NCBI GenBank assembly: GCA_030527825.1
Contig: JAUNAC010000002.1
Coordinates: 124,001-188,000 of the forward strand
Direction: 5' to 3'
DNA: 64,000 nucleotides
Origin: Lautropia sp.
Lineage (GTDB): Bacteria; Pseudomonadota; Gammaproteobacteria; Burkholderiales; Burkholderiaceae_E
The notes under the pieces were generated by a model. That model saw only the letters and a list, made by a program, of their open reading frames with translations. It was not told where the DNA came from and did no database searches. Made by a program: the position numbers and the translations under genes. Shown here in pieces: positions 34,844-45,094 of the stretch. How positions within the stretch are numbered: position 1 is the first letter of the stretch; each line of letters opens with the position of its first letter.

Positions 34844-35635
34844 TCAGGGCTGGCTCAGAAAGCGCGTCAGAACCGGCGCCAGCCAGTCTGGCCGTTCCTG
34901 GTGCGCGGCATGGCCCACGAAGGGAAGATGCAGCAGCTGCGCGTGGGGTATCTGATCCAGCAGTGCCTGGGTATGATGCCGGCTGACAAAGGGGTCATTC
35001 TCGCCGTGAATGACGAGCGTGCGGGCGCGGATCTGCTGTACCCGGTCGTTGGGGTAGGCATCCTCCCCTTCGGAGAGCCACATGGCCAGCAGGGCGCGGG
35101 CAAAGACATCAAATGCGGGTTCGGGGTTGAGTGATTCATACGTCCCCACGCCGCAGCTGTCTCGAGTGCCGGGAAAATGCTGTCGCCAGAACTCCGGCGT
35201 GGCCTTGGCCAGGGCAGCCCGGGCCGGATCGTCGGGGGGCAGCGCCCACTGGGCGCCAATGGGAACAATGTGACGCACCGGGTTGGCGGGATCGGCCGCC
35301 AGCCGCAGCGCGACGATGCCGCCATCACTGTGACCAATGACGCTGTACTCATCAATGCCCAGTTTACTGACCACCGCCTTGACATCCTCTTCAAGACGCC
35401 GGTAGCTCAGTCCAAGCGCGCCGAGCGTCGATCTGCCGTGTCCCCGGCTGTCGATGCCAATCAGACGATGGCTTTCGGCCAGACTGGGTGTCAGGAGATT
35501 CCAGGTTTCGATCTGGTCAAAGCCACCCGGCAGGCAGAGCAGCACCGGCCCGTCTGGATTACCCTGTTCCTCGACATAGAGACTGGCTCCGTCGATGTCG
35601 ATACACTGTCCATCACGATGGTTGAATACGTGCAT
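34844..35635 (-). CDS. Alpha/beta-fold hydrolase
   Basis: 263 residues. The nucleophile elbow GHSDGG puts the catalytic serine at 103; LCLPGGFDQIETW supplies the oxyanion region, IDSRGHGRS the strand-4 turn, HGENDPFVS the acid and LPFVGHAAHQERPDW the histidine. The ATG has GGAGGAA nine bases upstream. This is a generic esterase/hydrolase fold; the substrate cannot be told. Probably co-transcribed with the following HAD phosphatase. Confidence 0.92.
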   Translation of the reverse strand: MHVFNHRDGQCIDIDGASLYVEEQGNPDGPVLLCLPGGFDQIETWNLLTPSLAESHRLIGIDSRGHGRSTLGALGLSYRRLEEDVKAVVSKLGIDEYSVIGHSDGGIVALRLAADPANPVRHIVPIGAQWALPPDDPARAALAKATPEFWRQHFPGTRDSCGVGTYESLNPEPAFDVFARALLAMWLSEGEDAYPNDRVQQIRARTLVIHGENDPFVSRHHTQALLDQIPHAQLLHLPFVGHAAHQERPDWLAPVLTRFLSQP

Positions 35636-35691
35636 GATGATTCCTCCGTGGGCATGACACGTTGCCCACAGCTATTGACGTGGAGCGGCCG

Positions 35692-36414
35692 ATGACATTG
35701 GCGCAGTTTGGTATGGAATTTATGAACCTCACCCTGGTTCATCTGCTGGCACTGATGTCGCCAGGGCCCGATTTTGCAATCTCTGTCCGGCAGAGTCTGC
35801 GCTTTGGGCGCCGCACCGGTATGGTCACAGCGCTGGGAATATCAACGGGATTATCCATTCATGTACTTTATACATTGCTGGGGGCTGGTGCCTTGCTGCG
35901 CAGTACTCCCTGGCTGATGCGAGGTACTGCGGTGGTCGGCGCATGCTATCTGATGTACGTGGGCATCGGCTTTCTGCGCAGCCAGGAGGCATCGCCGAAA
36001 GATGTATCGAAGACAGAGGATTCTTCCCCAACCCGTCCGGCGATGCCTTCAGCAGGAAATCCCGCCGCAGGCGTGACCGCCGGGGGCACGCCGCACCCGG
36101 CACAGCCGCTGCGCCGCGCTTTCTGGACGGGGTTCATCACCAATGCCACTAACCCCAAGGTACCACTCTTTTTCTTCGCCGTCTTTGCGTCGCTGATCAG
36201 CCCGGGTACGCCCTTGTGGGTGCAGGGCATCTATGGCGTCTGGATGTGCGTGCTGACAGCGCTGTGGTTCATGCTGGTGTCACTGATCTTCACCCATCAT
36301 GCCGTACGCGCCCCGTTCCTGAAGATCCATCGGACGGTGGAGCGCCTGATGGGGGCCGTGCTCCAGATTTTTGCCTTGCGCCTGCTGTGGCAGGTATGGA
36401 CGGACGCCATCTAG
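35692..36414 (+). CDS. LysE/RhtB family amino acid exporter
   Basis: 240 residues from the ATG with GGAG six bases upstream; a TTG 30 bases earlier is less likely. Conserved family segments are LVHLLALMSPGPDFAISVRQSLRFGRRTG and FWTGFITNATNPKVPLFFFAVFASLI, with six hydrophobic segments. It should export an amino acid or homoserine-lactone-like compound. The cytoplasmic loop after helix 3 is longer than usual, with ~45 polar Pro/Ser/Thr-rich residues. Divergent from the hydrolase. Confidence 0.93.
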   Translation: MTLAQFGMEFMNLTLVHLLALMSPGPDFAISVRQSLRFGRRTGMVTALGISTGLSIHVLYTLLGAGALLRSTPWLMRGTAVVGACYLMYVGIGFLRSQEASPKDVSKTEDSSPTRPAMPSAGNPAAGVTAGGTPHPAQPLRRAFWTGFITNATNPKVPLFFFAVFASLISPGTPLWVQGIYGVWMCVLTALWFMLVSLIFTHHAVRAPFLKIHRTVERLMGAVLQIFALRLLWQVWTDAI

Positions 36415-36465
36415 CCTGATGCACTGCTAGCGCAGCGCGCGCGCCGGAAAGTGGCGCCGCTTGCG

Positions 36466-37326
36466 TCAGGCCAGAATGCGTGGCGGTGGTGTAGTCTGTC
36501 GCTGGAGTCTTCTGGACTTGGCTGTATGGATGGCCAGGGCAGCGAGAAACTGCAGTGCCAGCAGCAGCACAATGGTGGGCGCTGGTGCACTGTCCAGGAA
36601 GAAAGCCAGATAGACGCCTGCCAGCGCCGTTGTCACCGTCAGGGCGACCGCGACGCACAGCATCCGTCCAAAGGTGCGGGTGAGCAGGCGGGCAATGGCG
36701 CCTGGCGCAATCAGCAGGGAAATCGTCAGCACAATGCCAACCGACTTGAGCGCCCCGACCACCGCCAGAGAGACAGCCGCCAGCAGCCCGTAGTGCAGCA
36801 GGCGCACGGCCAGTCCCGACGTCCTGGCCTGAACCGGATCGAAACTCTGCAGCAGCAGATCCCGCCATTTCAGCGCGATCCATCCGGTGACCACCAGCGC
36901 AATGCTGCCGCTTTCCAGAAGATCCTGCGGATTGGTGCCCAGCACGTCGCCGAACAGGATATGTTCCAGATGCACCTCACTGTGCGCCCACACATAGAGC
37001 AGCAGGCCCAGCGCGAACATGCTGGAGAACACCACGCCCATGACCGTATCCTGCTTGATGCGACTGTTTTCGTTGACGTATCCCGTGAGCAGCGCGCATC
37101 CCATGCCCGCGACAAAGGCGCCCGCGGCCAGGGGAATACCCAGCATATAGGCGATGACCACGCCGGGGAACACCGCATGAGAGATGGCATCACCCATGAG
37201 TGCCCAGCCCTTGAGTACCAAAAAGCAGGAGAGCAGGGCACAGGGAACGGCAACCAATGCGGCCATCAGCAGTGCGTCCTGCATGAAATCGAATTGCAGT
37301 GGCAACAGCAGTGCGTTGAGATCCAT
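36466..37326 (-). CDS. sitD: Manganese/iron ABC transporter permease SitD-type
   Basis: 286 residues, eight or nine membrane segments. The ABC-3 family signature GDAISHAVFPGVVIAYMLGIPL follows helix 1-2 (LSCFLVLKGWALMGDA). Later GIVLTISLLIAPGAIARLL is also conserved. It pairs with the upstream sitC permease to form the membrane channel. Start ATG; 38 bases separate it from sitC. Family alternatives are ZnuB or MntB, but two adjacent permeases fit the SitCD/YfeCD pattern. Confidence 0.93.
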   Translation of the reverse strand: MDLNALLLPLQFDFMQDALLMAALVAVPCALLSCFLVLKGWALMGDAISHAVFPGVVIAYMLGIPLAAGAFVAGMGCALLTGYVNENSRIKQDTVMGVVFSSMFALGLLLYVWAHSEVHLEHILFGDVLGTNPQDLLESGSIALVVTGWIALKWRDLLLQSFDPVQARTSGLAVRLLHYGLLAAVSLAVVGALKSVGIVLTISLLIAPGAIARLLTRTFGRMLCVAVALTVTTALAGVYLAFFLDSAPAPTIVLLLALQFLAALAIHTAKSRRLQRQTTPPPRILA

Positions 37327-37364
37327 AGAAGGCAGAGATGGGGGGCAGCAGGGCAGGGCGAGGC

Positions 37365-38261
37365 TCAGGATGAGTGCGCCGCTACCGTCGGTTGTGACGC
37401 TTCCTGGTGGGCGATCGCCTGGCGCCGGCGACGGCGCGCCGCCAGCAGCCCGTGCGTGGGGGCGAATACGAAAGCCAGCGCAAAGAGCAGTGCCTGCACC
37501 AGAACCACCACCGCGCCCGTGGCGCCATCCAGAAAATAACTGGCATACACGCCCAGAAAACTGCTGAGTGCGCCAATGGTGGTGGCAATGGCAATGACCC
37601 GCCCAAACCGGTCGGAGAGCAGATATGCGGTTGCACCAGGTGTGACGATCAGCGCAATCACCAGAAAGGCGCCCACCGTCTGCATGGCGGCAACCGTACA
37701 GGCCGCCAGCAGTGCGAAAAAGATCAGTTTCATCAGACCGGGACGCAGCCCGACGCCACGCGCATGCGTTTCATCAAAAAAGATGGCCAGCAGATCCTTC
37801 CACTTGAGGAGTAGCACGATGAGTGTAACGGCGCTGATAATAGCCAGTTGCAGCATGTCACCGGGCGTGATGGCCAGAATGTTGCCCAGCACAATGGTCT
37901 GGATGTTGACACTGGTCGGCGATACCGACACCATGAACAGGCCCAGACCAAAAAAAGTGCTGAAGATCAGGCCAATGATGACATCTGGCTTGAGGCGGGT
38001 GTGGCGATTCAGAAAACCGATGGCGCCGGCTGCCAATAGACCGGCAAAAAAGGCGCCGGCAGAGAAAGGCAGACCAAGCATATACGCCCCGGCTACCCCG
38101 GGCACGATGGAATGCGACAGTGCGTCTCCGATCAGCGACCAGCCTTTGAGCATCAGAAAACACGAGAGAAAAGCGCACACAGTGCCCACCAGTACACCCA
38201 TCCACATGGCATGGGTCATATAGGCGTAGCTGAATGGCTCCAGCAGCAGATCCCAGTTCAT
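37365..38261 (-). CDS. sitC: Manganese/iron ABC transporter permease SitC-type
   Basis: 298 residues with [35 protein letters not shown], the ABC-3 permease signature, and [22 protein letters not shown] near the end. The ATG overlaps the sitB stop as ATGA. Together with SitD it makes the heteromeric channel. The two permeases share short stretches but are clearly different genes, not a recent duplication. Confidence 0.93.
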   Translation of the reverse strand: MNWDLLLEPFSYAYMTHAMWMGVLVGTVCAFLSCFLMLKGWSLIGDALSHSIVPGVAGAYMLGLPFSAGAFFAGLLAAGAIGFLNRHTRLKPDVIIGLIFSTFFGLGLFMVSVSPTSVNIQTIVLGNILAITPGDMLQLAIISAVTLIVLLLKWKDLLAIFFDETHARGVGLRPGLMKLIFFALLAACTVAAMQTVGAFLVIALIVTPGATAYLLSDRFGRVIAIATTIGALSSFLGVYASYFLDGATGAVVVLVQALLFALAFVFAPTHGLLAARRRRRQAIAHQEASQPTVAAHSS

Positions 38262-39268
38262 GCGGGTTTGTCCCGTGCGATGTCGCAGGAGGCGGCTGCA
38301 GTGGCACTGTCGGCCACCTGACGTACGGCCGAGCGCCCACCCACCATGACCAACGGACGTTCATCATCCGTCATGATGCCGACTGCCAGATGACTGCCGG
38401 TGCCATCCTGGGCATGGGGCAGATCAAAATGGCGCAAGACGCCGCCGAACGCCAATTCCAGATTCGGCCGGGTGAAGACCTGTTCTGTCGGCCCGTAAGT
38501 CAGCACCGTGTTCTTGACCAGCACGGTGCGATCACAGAATTCAGGAACCGTGCCAAGGTTATGGGTGGAGACCAGGATGACGCAGCCCTCGTCGCGCAGC
38601 GCCTTGAGCAGATCAATGATGGCGTCTTCGGTCTTGACATCCACTCCGGTGAACGGCTCGTCCAGCAGAATGACCCGCGCCTGCTGGGCCAGTGCCCGGG
38701 CAAGGAAAACCCGCTTTTTCTGCCCGCCCGAGAGTTCGCCGATCTGGCGATAGCGCAGTTCGTGCATCTGAACCCGGTGCAGCGCCTGAGATACCGCATC
38801 GCGGTCGGCCGCACCGGGACGCCGAAAAAACCCCATGTGGCCATATCGTCCCATCATGACCACATCCTTCACCAGAACGGGAAAGTCCCAGTCCACTTCT
38901 TCGTTCTGGGGAACATAAGCGACCAGATGACGGCTGATGGCCTCAGATACGGAGCGTTCAAGAACCTGAATGCTACCGGCTGCCGGCCGGAGAAACCCCA
39001 TGATGGCCTTGAACAGCGTGGATTTACCACTGCCGTTCACCCCGACCAGTGCCGTGATGCTACCTAGCGGCGTGCAGAAACTCGCATTTCGCAGGGCGGT
39101 GTGGCCATTGTTATAAGTGATGGTGACGCCCTGCACATCAAGGCCGGCACGACAGGCGGCATCGCGTGTGGCCGCCGGCCAGCTGCCTGGGCGAGGGAGA
39201 CCAGCCGTCGAGTTGGCAGAAGATGCGTCGGAGGGCGTGTGATGAAGGTCGGAAACGTCCTGATTCAA
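38258..39268 (-). CDS. sitB: Manganese/iron ABC transporter ATP-binding protein SitB-type
   Basis: 336 residues. Walker A is GVNGSGKST, the signature LSGGQKKR, Walker B VILLDEPF followed by TGVD. The first family-like residues ([20 protein letters not shown]) begin only ~45 residues in; the frame starts at a TTG that overlaps the sitA stop (TTGA), so either the protein has an extra Ser/Ala/Pro-rich N-terminus or it begins at a GTG near 39139. It energises import through SitCD. Confidence 0.92.
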   Translation of the reverse strand: MNQDVSDLHHTPSDASSANSTAGLPRPGSWPAATRDAACRAGLDVQGVTITYNNGHTALRNASFCTPLGSITALVGVNGSGKSTLFKAIMGFLRPAAGSIQVLERSVSEAISRHLVAYVPQNEEVDWDFPVLVKDVVMMGRYGHMGFFRRPGAADRDAVSQALHRVQMHELRYRQIGELSGGQKKRVFLARALAQQARVILLDEPFTGVDVKTEDAIIDLLKALRDEGCVILVSTHNLGTVPEFCDRTVLVKNTVLTYGPTEQVFTRPNLELAFGGVLRHFDLPHAQDGTGSHLAVGIMTDDERPLVMVGGRSAVRQVADSATAAASCDIARDKPA

Positions 39269-40281
39269 TCGGAAAGACCCTTGGCAATGGTTTCGGAGGT
39301 CACCTGCAGCAGATCCAGATAGGTAGGCACCGGCCCGCTGGGATCGCTCAGGGAGTCCACATAGAGTACGCCACCATAACGGGCGCCCGTCTCGCGGGCG
39401 ACCTGCTGGGCCGGGGCGGCGGGAACAGTGCTTTCACTGAACACCGCCGGAATGTGGTGCAGGCGTACCTGATCGATCACGTGGCGAACCTGTTGGGGTG
39501 TGCCTTGCTGATCCGCATTGATAGGCCACAGATACAGCTCGTGCAGACCGAAATCACGGGCCAGATAGCTGAAAGCCCCTTCACTGGTCACCAGCCAGCG
39601 CCGCTCCGGTGCCAGTCCCTGCAGCTGCTTCCGGATCGGTCCCGTCCTGTGCAGGATCTGCTGCGTATAACGCTCGGCATTGGCCCGGTAGGTATCGGCA
39701 TGGTCGGGATCGTATTTGATCAGGGCATCCCGGATGTTGTTGACATAGATGATGCCATTCTGGGGCGACATCCAGGCGTGCGGATTGGGCTTGCCGGAAT
39801 AGGGCCCTTCCGTGATGGACAGCGGGGTGATCCCTTTCGTGACCACGACGCCAGGCACCCGTTTCAGACGATGGAAGAAACGCTCAAACCAGCGTTCCAG
39901 ATTCAGGCCATTCCAGAGTACCAGCTGTGCGCCCTGTGCCCGGACCAGATCGCCCGGGGTGGGCTGATAGTCATGGATTTCTGCGCCGGGCTTGGTAATG
40001 GACTGAACATCGGCAGCATCTCCGGCAACATTTCGCGCCATGTCAGCAATGACGGTAAACGTCGTGATGACCTTGAATGGCGGGCGAGCCGGCTGCTCGG
40101 CAGCGGCCGCTGTCTGGGTCAGTGCACACAGCCCCATGAATGTGGCCGCGATCCAGGGCAGGCGACGCAGCAGAGAGCGTCGGGGCGTGGCAGCGCAGAA
40201 CACGCCGGAGGATGTTCCACGGGTGGCTGCAGCGGCGGGTAGTGAACGGGAGGCGTTGCGGGCAATCATGTCGCTGTTCAT
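39265..40281 (-). CDS. sitA: Manganese/iron-binding periplasmic protein SitA-type
   Basis: 338 residues from the ATG giving MNSDMIARN; ATGs at 40269 and 40350 are alternatives. A signal sequence ([21 protein letters not shown]) precedes the cluster A-I binding protein. Metal ligands are in [23 protein letters not shown], the glutamate of VFSEST and the aspartate of [23 protein letters not shown] matches the YfeA/SitA group and there is no His-rich loop as in ZnuA, so manganese or ferrous iron is more likely than zinc. First gene of sitABCD. Confidence 0.93.
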   Translation of the reverse strand: MNSDMIARNASRSLPAAAATRGTSSGVFCAATPRRSLLRRLPWIAATFMGLCALTQTAAAAEQPARPPFKVITTFTVIADMARNVAGDAADVQSITKPGAEIHDYQPTPGDLVRAQGAQLVLWNGLNLERWFERFFHRLKRVPGVVVTKGITPLSITEGPYSGKPNPHAWMSPQNGIIYVNNIRDALIKYDPDHADTYRANAERYTQQILHRTGPIRKQLQGLAPERRWLVTSEGAFSYLARDFGLHELYLWPINADQQGTPQQVRHVIDQVRLHHIPAVFSESTVPAAPAQQVARETGARYGGVLYVDSLSDPSGPVPTYLDLLQVTSETIAKGLSD

Positions 40282-40365
40282 TTTATGCAATGGAAAGGAT
40301 GAGTCTGATGCCTTGGCACTATCGTAAAGGATTTGGCGCCATTTGGCCATATGGAAATTGGCTGA

Positions 40366-40394
40366 ATCTTAATGCAAATACGACATATTATCAA
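40366..40394 (-). promoter_or_regulatory. Promoter of sitABCD
   Basis: On the minus strand TTGATA (-35, five of six) and TAAGAT (-10, four of six) are exactly 17 bases apart. The -35 overlaps TTGATAATATG, half of a Fur-type site. No full Fur or MntR palindrome is seen. Confidence 0.45.
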
Positions 40395-40431
40395 TAGCAA
40401 ACAGTACTCTCCACCCATGCTGCCCCGCAGT

Positions 40432-41145
40432 CTAGTTGATCAGGCCAAGTATCAGCGCCTGAACTACTGCTGCGGTCTTGTTCGGTACATTGAGCTTTTT
40501 CACGGTATTTTTGATGTGGAAATCCACCGTGTTTTTGGAAAGCTTCAGGATATCGGCAATGTCCTGCGACGATTTCCCGTCAGCTGTCCATTTGAGGACC
40601 TCGATTTCCCGGTCGGTCAGCTGGCGGATATGAGCAGCATGATCGTGACGAATCCGGTGTGATAACAGGGTATGCGTTACATGGGCCAGCCATTGCATCT
40701 GGCTTGCCTTGCTGTTGAGTTCTCTGGCTGTCAACGCTTGCAGGGGGCGCACCAGAGACAGCACACCTGCGCCGGCTGGGACATCCGGCAGAGGCTGGCT
40801 CCAGCCATGGCACAGGCCGCATTGACGGGCGTCATGCCACAGTGCGGGTGCATCGGCAAAGAGCTCGTCATTCCAGATGACAGGGCGGTTGGTGTGAATA
40901 CATCGGTGCAGACGCGGATCCTGTTTCAGGTAACCGGCCTGCCGATAGCGCTTTTGCCAGATTTCCGGGTAGTTATTGATCAGTGTAACGTGTGGTTTGC
41001 TGGCGGGTAACGCGGCCTGATAATCATAGGCCACATAATCAAATTCCAGCGCATAGGCAGCCTTTTCGATCGCGTGAAAGATCGTATGAAGGGCAGTCGT
41101 CCCGTCTGGATGAAGGTGGATCAATTCCTCCTGCCACTTTTCCAT
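40432..41145 (-). CDS. LuxR-type quorum-sensing regulator (copy 1)
   Basis: 237 residues. The autoinducer-binding domain keeps residues equivalent to TraR Tyr53, Trp57, Tyr61, Asp70, Pro71 and Trp85 (here Y59, W63, Y67, D76, P77, W91) with matching spacings, plus a glycine at 114. From ~173 it has the LuxR winged helix (LTDREIEVLKWTADGKSSQDIADIL, SKNTVDFHIKN). It should bind an acyl-homoserine lactone and control transcription. No luxI-type synthase is in the window. A paralogue lies just upstream on the same strand. Confidence 0.93.
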   Translation of the reverse strand: MEKWQEELIHLHPDGTTALHTIFHAIEKAAYALEFDYVAYDYQAALPASKPHVTLINNYPEIWQKRYRQAGYLKQDPRLHRCIHTNRPVIWNDELFADAPALWHDARQCGLCHGWSQPLPDVPAGAGVLSLVRPLQALTARELNSKASQMQWLAHVTHTLLSHRIRHDHAAHIRQLTDREIEVLKWTADGKSSQDIADILKLSKNTVDFHIKNTVKKLNVPNKTAAVVQALILGLIN

Positions 41146-41406
41146 ACCAGTGCATTATCTTGAATGAAACAGGTCATCACAGGGCTCCTCTTCCGGCACG
41201 AACGCCCAGTGTGGTTATCCTCACCGGGAGCTGGCACAGTTTACTGGCCGATTATCGGGCAGCCAGTGCACTGACCGGAAAAATCAGATCCCCATCCCAT
41301 GATGTTGACAATGGGCATCGTTGAAAACTACCAAAATTCATAGCGGCGATGAAAGATTGTCCCCATCGCATGCCCTGGCTTCCGAAGACGGCCGCCTGAT
41401 GGCCGC

Positions 41407-42117
41407 TTATTGGAACAGTCCCAGCAACACGGCGCGAACCACGGCTGCCGTCTTGTTGGAGGCTTCCAGCTTGTTGATGGAATTCCGGATGTGAAAATCC
41501 ACCGTGTTCTTGGACAGCAGCAGGATCTCGGCAATATCCTTGGCCGACTTGCCATCAGCCGTCCAGCGCAGTACTTCCAGTTCCCGCTCGGTCAGCGAAG
41601 GGGCGTTGTGCATCATGCGGGTGCGGATCAGCTTGGAAAATGCCTTGTGTGCGAGCAGGGCCAGCCATTGCATCGGGTGTTGATGTTCCTGGATCTGTTG
41701 TGTGTTGAGTGGAGTGGATCGGGCTAGTGACAGCATGCCGATGCCGCCAGGTTCATGCAGAGTGGACTGTGTCCAGCCGAACTGGAGATTGTGCTTGCAC
41801 ATGTCTTCCCACAGTTCGGGTACATCGGCAAACAGATCCTGGGTCCAGATGAAGGGCTCGGCAGACCGGCGTGCCCGGATGATGCGAGGGTCAACAGCGG
41901 GGTAGCCGGCTGCAACATACTGGCGTTGCCATTCGTCCGGGTAATCGTGGAGCCAGGTGAAGCGCGGGCGGCTGAGCGGCATCGGCGCTTGGAACGCGTA
42001 TGAAAAGTGTTCAAACCCCAGCGCTCGCGCGGCGTGCTGGATACAGTCCATGACCTCACGCTCTCCTGGTGACGGGCAGGTCACGGCGCCGATCAGGTCA
42101 TCCTGCCAGCGATCCAT
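41407..42117 (-). CDS. LuxR-type quorum-sensing regulator (copy 2)
   Basis: 236 residues from the ATG giving MDRWQDDLIG, which aligns residue for residue with MEKWQEELIH of copy 1; a GTG 108 bases earlier is therefore not chosen. The ligand pocket residues sit at identical positions (Y59, W63, Y67, D76, P77, W91, G114) and the HTH differs only slightly (LTERELEVLRWTADGKSAKDIAEIL). The two are clearly a tandem duplication that has diverged. Separated by 261 bases with no gene. Confidence 0.93.
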   Translation of the reverse strand: MDRWQDDLIGAVTCPSPGEREVMDCIQHAARALGFEHFSYAFQAPMPLSRPRFTWLHDYPDEWQRQYVAAGYPAVDPRIIRARRSAEPFIWTQDLFADVPELWEDMCKHNLQFGWTQSTLHEPGGIGMLSLARSTPLNTQQIQEHQHPMQWLALLAHKAFSKLIRTRMMHNAPSLTERELEVLRWTADGKSAKDIAEILLLSKNTVDFHIRNSINKLEASNKTAAVVRAVLLGLFQ

Positions 42118-42677
42118 GGCGGGGTCAGGTCGCCAGTGAGGGCGTGATGCGGGCTGGGCATTCGGGGCAGTCCCGGGGGAGGCCAGCGGTTCGCCGGAAC
42201 GGTGCAGTAGCGTGTCTTCTCGCACGACAGTCTCTGGTTGTGTGTGTTGAATTCAGTATATCGATGCATCTATGGCAGATTTATCCGGATTTCCATCAGA
42301 GCTGAACCATTTGTAACTTCCTAATACTGCTAATGCGTATTTATGGGTTTTATGGTTGGGTTAAAAATGCGTAGGGCTGTAAATGGCATAGAGCCAGTAT
42401 CGTGATGGCGTGCTTTGTCTGGGCGCAGACTCTGGTGAGGTGCTGTCGTGTGGATATGGCCTGACGGCGGCCATTCGTCGCCCCGCATCGCAAGTTCAAC
42501 CGCTACGACCAGCAATGATGAAGTGCCTGCCCTAGTATGGCCAGCGTTGAAACACGGGGTGGCCGTGGACACAAAGCAGGCCGGGGACGGACTGACCAGC
42601 GAGGTTGACCAGGTCAGGTGGCAGCTGTCGGGATGGCAGGTGCTGCGGCGTCTGCTGGCCCTTCAGGATTTCTGGGC
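42118..42677. other. Intergenic gap between LuxR copy 2 and pilT
   Basis: 560 bases without a supported gene. The section 42240-42370 is AT-rich for this genome and is probably the LuxR promoter, with a TATACT -10-like element on the minus strand (complement of 42255-42260). A perfect TGACC-A-GGTCA palindrome sits at 42606-42616, 61 bases before pilT. No lux box is seen. Confidence 0.6.
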
Positions 42678-43721
42678 ATGGATATCACAGAGCTGTTGGC
42701 ATTTTCGGTCAAGAACAAGGCATCAGATCTGCATCTGTCAGCAGGTCTGCCCCCCATGATCCGGGTACATGGGGACGTGCGACGCATCAATCTGCCGGCG
42801 ATGAATCATGAAGAAGTTCATAACCTCATTTATGACATCATGAATGATTCGCAGCGCAAGGAATACGAGGATCGCCTTGAGTGTGATTTCTCCTTCTCTA
42901 TTCCTGGGCTGGCCCGTTTCCGGGTGAATGCCTTCGTGCAGGAGCGCGGTGCCGGCGCCGTCATGCGGACGATTCCTTCGAAAATCCTGACGCTGGAGCA
43001 GTTGAACAGTCCGAAGTCGTTCACCGATATCGCCATGCAGCCGCGTGGCATCGTGCTGGTCACGGGCCCGACCGGTTCCGGTAAATCGACCACACTGGCG
43101 GCCATGATCAACCACATCAACGAGAATGTCTACGGCCATATCCTGACGGTAGAGGATCCAATCGAGTTTGTGCACGAATCAAAGCGCTGCCTGATCAACC
43201 AGCGGGAAGTGGGGCCCCATACGCAATCGTTCAACAACGCACTGAAGAGCGCGCTGCGTGAGGACCCGGACATTATTCTGGTGGGTGAGCTGCGCGATCT
43301 GGAGACGATCCGGCTGGCATTGACAGCGGCCGAAACCGGCCACCTGGTGTTCGGTACGCTGCACACATCCTCTGCGGCCAAGACCATTGACCGTATCGTC
43401 GATGTTTTCCCCGCTGCCGAAAAGGAAATGGTGCGGGCCATGTTGTCCGAGTCACTGAAAGCGGTGATCTCCCAGACCCTGCTGAAGACCAAAGACGGTT
43501 CTGGTCGTGTGGCGGCACATGAAATCATGATCGGTACACCGGCGATCCGCAACCTGATCCGTGAAGCCAAGGTGTCGCAGATGAACGCAGCCATTCAGAC
43601 GGGGGGCTCCCTGGGCATGCAGACGCTGGATCAATGTCTCACCGATCTGGTGCGTAAGAACATCATTTCCATGGCAGAGGCTCGTTCGGCTGCGGCCGTG
43701 AAAGAAAACTTTCCGCTGTGA
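42678..43721 (+). CDS. pilT: Type IV pilus retraction ATPase PilT
   Basis: 347 residues from the ATG giving MDITELLAFSVKNKASDLHLSAG, the standard start; a longer frame is not family-like. Walker A GPTGSGKST lies at residues ~131-139, the Asp box VEDPIEFVH follows, then Walker B IILVGELRD, and the His box TGHLVFGTLHTSSA. The C-terminal AIRNLIRE motif needed for retraction is present. It depolymerises type IV pili for twitching motility. pilU follows directly. Confidence 0.97.
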   Translation: MDITELLAFSVKNKASDLHLSAGLPPMIRVHGDVRRINLPAMNHEEVHNLIYDIMNDSQRKEYEDRLECDFSFSIPGLARFRVNAFVQERGAGAVMRTIPSKILTLEQLNSPKSFTDIAMQPRGIVLVTGPTGSGKSTTLAAMINHINENVYGHILTVEDPIEFVHESKRCLINQREVGPHTQSFNNALKSALREDPDIILVGELRDLETIRLALTAAETGHLVFGTLHTSSAAKTIDRIVDVFPAAEKEMVRAMLSESLKAVISQTLLKTKDGSGRVAAHEIMIGTPAIRNLIREAKVSQMNAAIQTGGSLGMQTLDQCLTDLVRKNIISMAEARSAAAVKENFPL

Positions 43722-43746
43722 ACTGATGGGCGGACGGGAGGCATAG

Positions 43747-43774
43747 GTGGGCCACGGCCCACATCTGCCTTTTT
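43747..43774 (+). terminator. Hairpin with T-run between pilT and pilU
   Basis: GTGGGC and GCCCAC form a 6-bp stem around CACG, with TTTTT seven bases beyond. It is weaker than a standard terminator because the T-run is not adjacent; it may attenuate pilU. Confidence 0.35.
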
Positions 43775-43800
43775 GTGATACGAAACCACTGGATCTAGAC

Positions 43801-45000
43801 ATGAGTGCCGCAGTCAATCCCCATGCAACACGCCCGATGACGACGGGCCCCCAGAAGACAGCCCTGATGGAACGGGAACAGGCGTCGGCCTTTCTGTATG
43901 ATCTGCTGCGCCTGATGATTGCCAAGGATGGCTCCGATCTCTTTCTGACGGTCGATTTCCCGCCGGCCTTCAAGATCAGCGGGAAAATGGTTCCCGTATC
44001 GGACAAGCCCTTGACTGTACAGCACACCACCGAGCTGGCCCGTGCGCTGATGAATGACCGTCAGGCTGCCGAATTCGAAGCCAACAAGGAGATCAACTTT
44101 GCGATCAGCCCGGGTGGCATTGGCCGTTTCCGCGTCAATGCCTTCACCCAGATGGGGCGGACGGGGCTGGTGCTGCGGGTGATCAAAAGCGAAGTCCCGC
44201 GCCTGGCCAGCCTGAATCTGCCGCCGGTTATGCAGGATCTGTCCATGACCCAGCGGGGCCTGATCCTGATGGTGGGAGCAACCGGTTCGGGCAAGTCCAC
44301 GACCCTGGCTGCGATGCTTGGCCATCGCAACGAACACAGCCACGGCCATATCATCACCATCGAGGATCCGGTGGAATTTGTGCATACGCACAAAAACTGC
44401 ATCGTCACGCACCGTGAGGTGGGTGTGGACACGGTGGACTGGCACATTGCCCTGAAAAACACCCTGCGTCAGGCGCCGGATGTCATCATGATCGGCGAGA
44501 TCCGAGACCGGGAGACGATGGAGCATGCGGTGGCGTTCGCTGAAACGGGCCATTTGTGCATGGGTACCCTCCACGCCAACAGCGCCAACCAGGCGCTGGA
44601 CCGGATCATCAACTTCTTTCCGGATGAGCGCCGTCAGCAGCTGCTGATGGACCTGTCGCTCAATCTCAAGGCGGTGATATCGCAGCGTCTGGTTCCCGTG
44701 GAAGGGCGCAAGGGCCGCGTGGCAGCCGTCGAGATCATGATTAACTCCCCATTGATTTCGGATCTCATCTTCAAGGGAAGCGTCAGTGAGATCAAGGAAA
44801 TCATGAAAAAATCCCGCGAACTCGGGATGCAGACCTTCGATCAGCACCTGTTCGATCTCTATGAAGCGGGGACGATCACCTATGAGGACGCGCTGCGCAA
44901 CGCCGACTCGGTCAATGATCTGCGACTGAACATCAAGCTCAACAGCAAACGTCGGGGAGAGGAGCCCAGCCCGCCGGGCAGCAAGCTTGACATTGTCTGA
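43801..45000 (+). CDS. pilU: Type IV pilus retraction-associated ATPase PilU
   Basis: 399 residues from the ATG giving [10 protein letters not shown]. Walker [10 protein letters not shown] near residue 160, [24 protein letters not shown] and [15 protein letters not shown] are the PilT/PilU ATPase motifs; the C-terminal polar tail ([13 protein letters not shown]) is typical of PilU. It acts with PilT to add retraction force. The gap from pilT is 79 bases. Confidence 0.95.
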   Translation: MSAAVNPHATRPMTTGPQKTALMEREQASAFLYDLLRLMIAKDGSDLFLTVDFPPAFKISGKMVPVSDKPLTVQHTTELARALMNDRQAAEFEANKEINFAISPGGIGRFRVNAFTQMGRTGLVLRVIKSEVPRLASLNLPPVMQDLSMTQRGLILMVGATGSGKSTTLAAMLGHRNEHSHGHIITIEDPVEFVHTHKNCIVTHREVGVDTVDWHIALKNTLRQAPDVIMIGEIRDRETMEHAVAFAETGHLCMGTLHANSANQALDRIINFFPDERRQQLLMDLSLNLKAVISQRLVPVEGRKGRVAAVEIMINSPLISDLIFKGSVSEIKEIMKKSRELGMQTFDQHLFDLYEAGTITYEDALRNADSVNDLRLNIKLNSKRRGEEPSPPGSKLDIV

Positions 45001-45094
45001 GACAGGCCACCAGCCCCGTCATGGGGAAAAGGCCCGACAGGGCCGGATGGGTTGGCTAGAATGCTTCTGTCATGTATTACAGGAGCATATCGTT

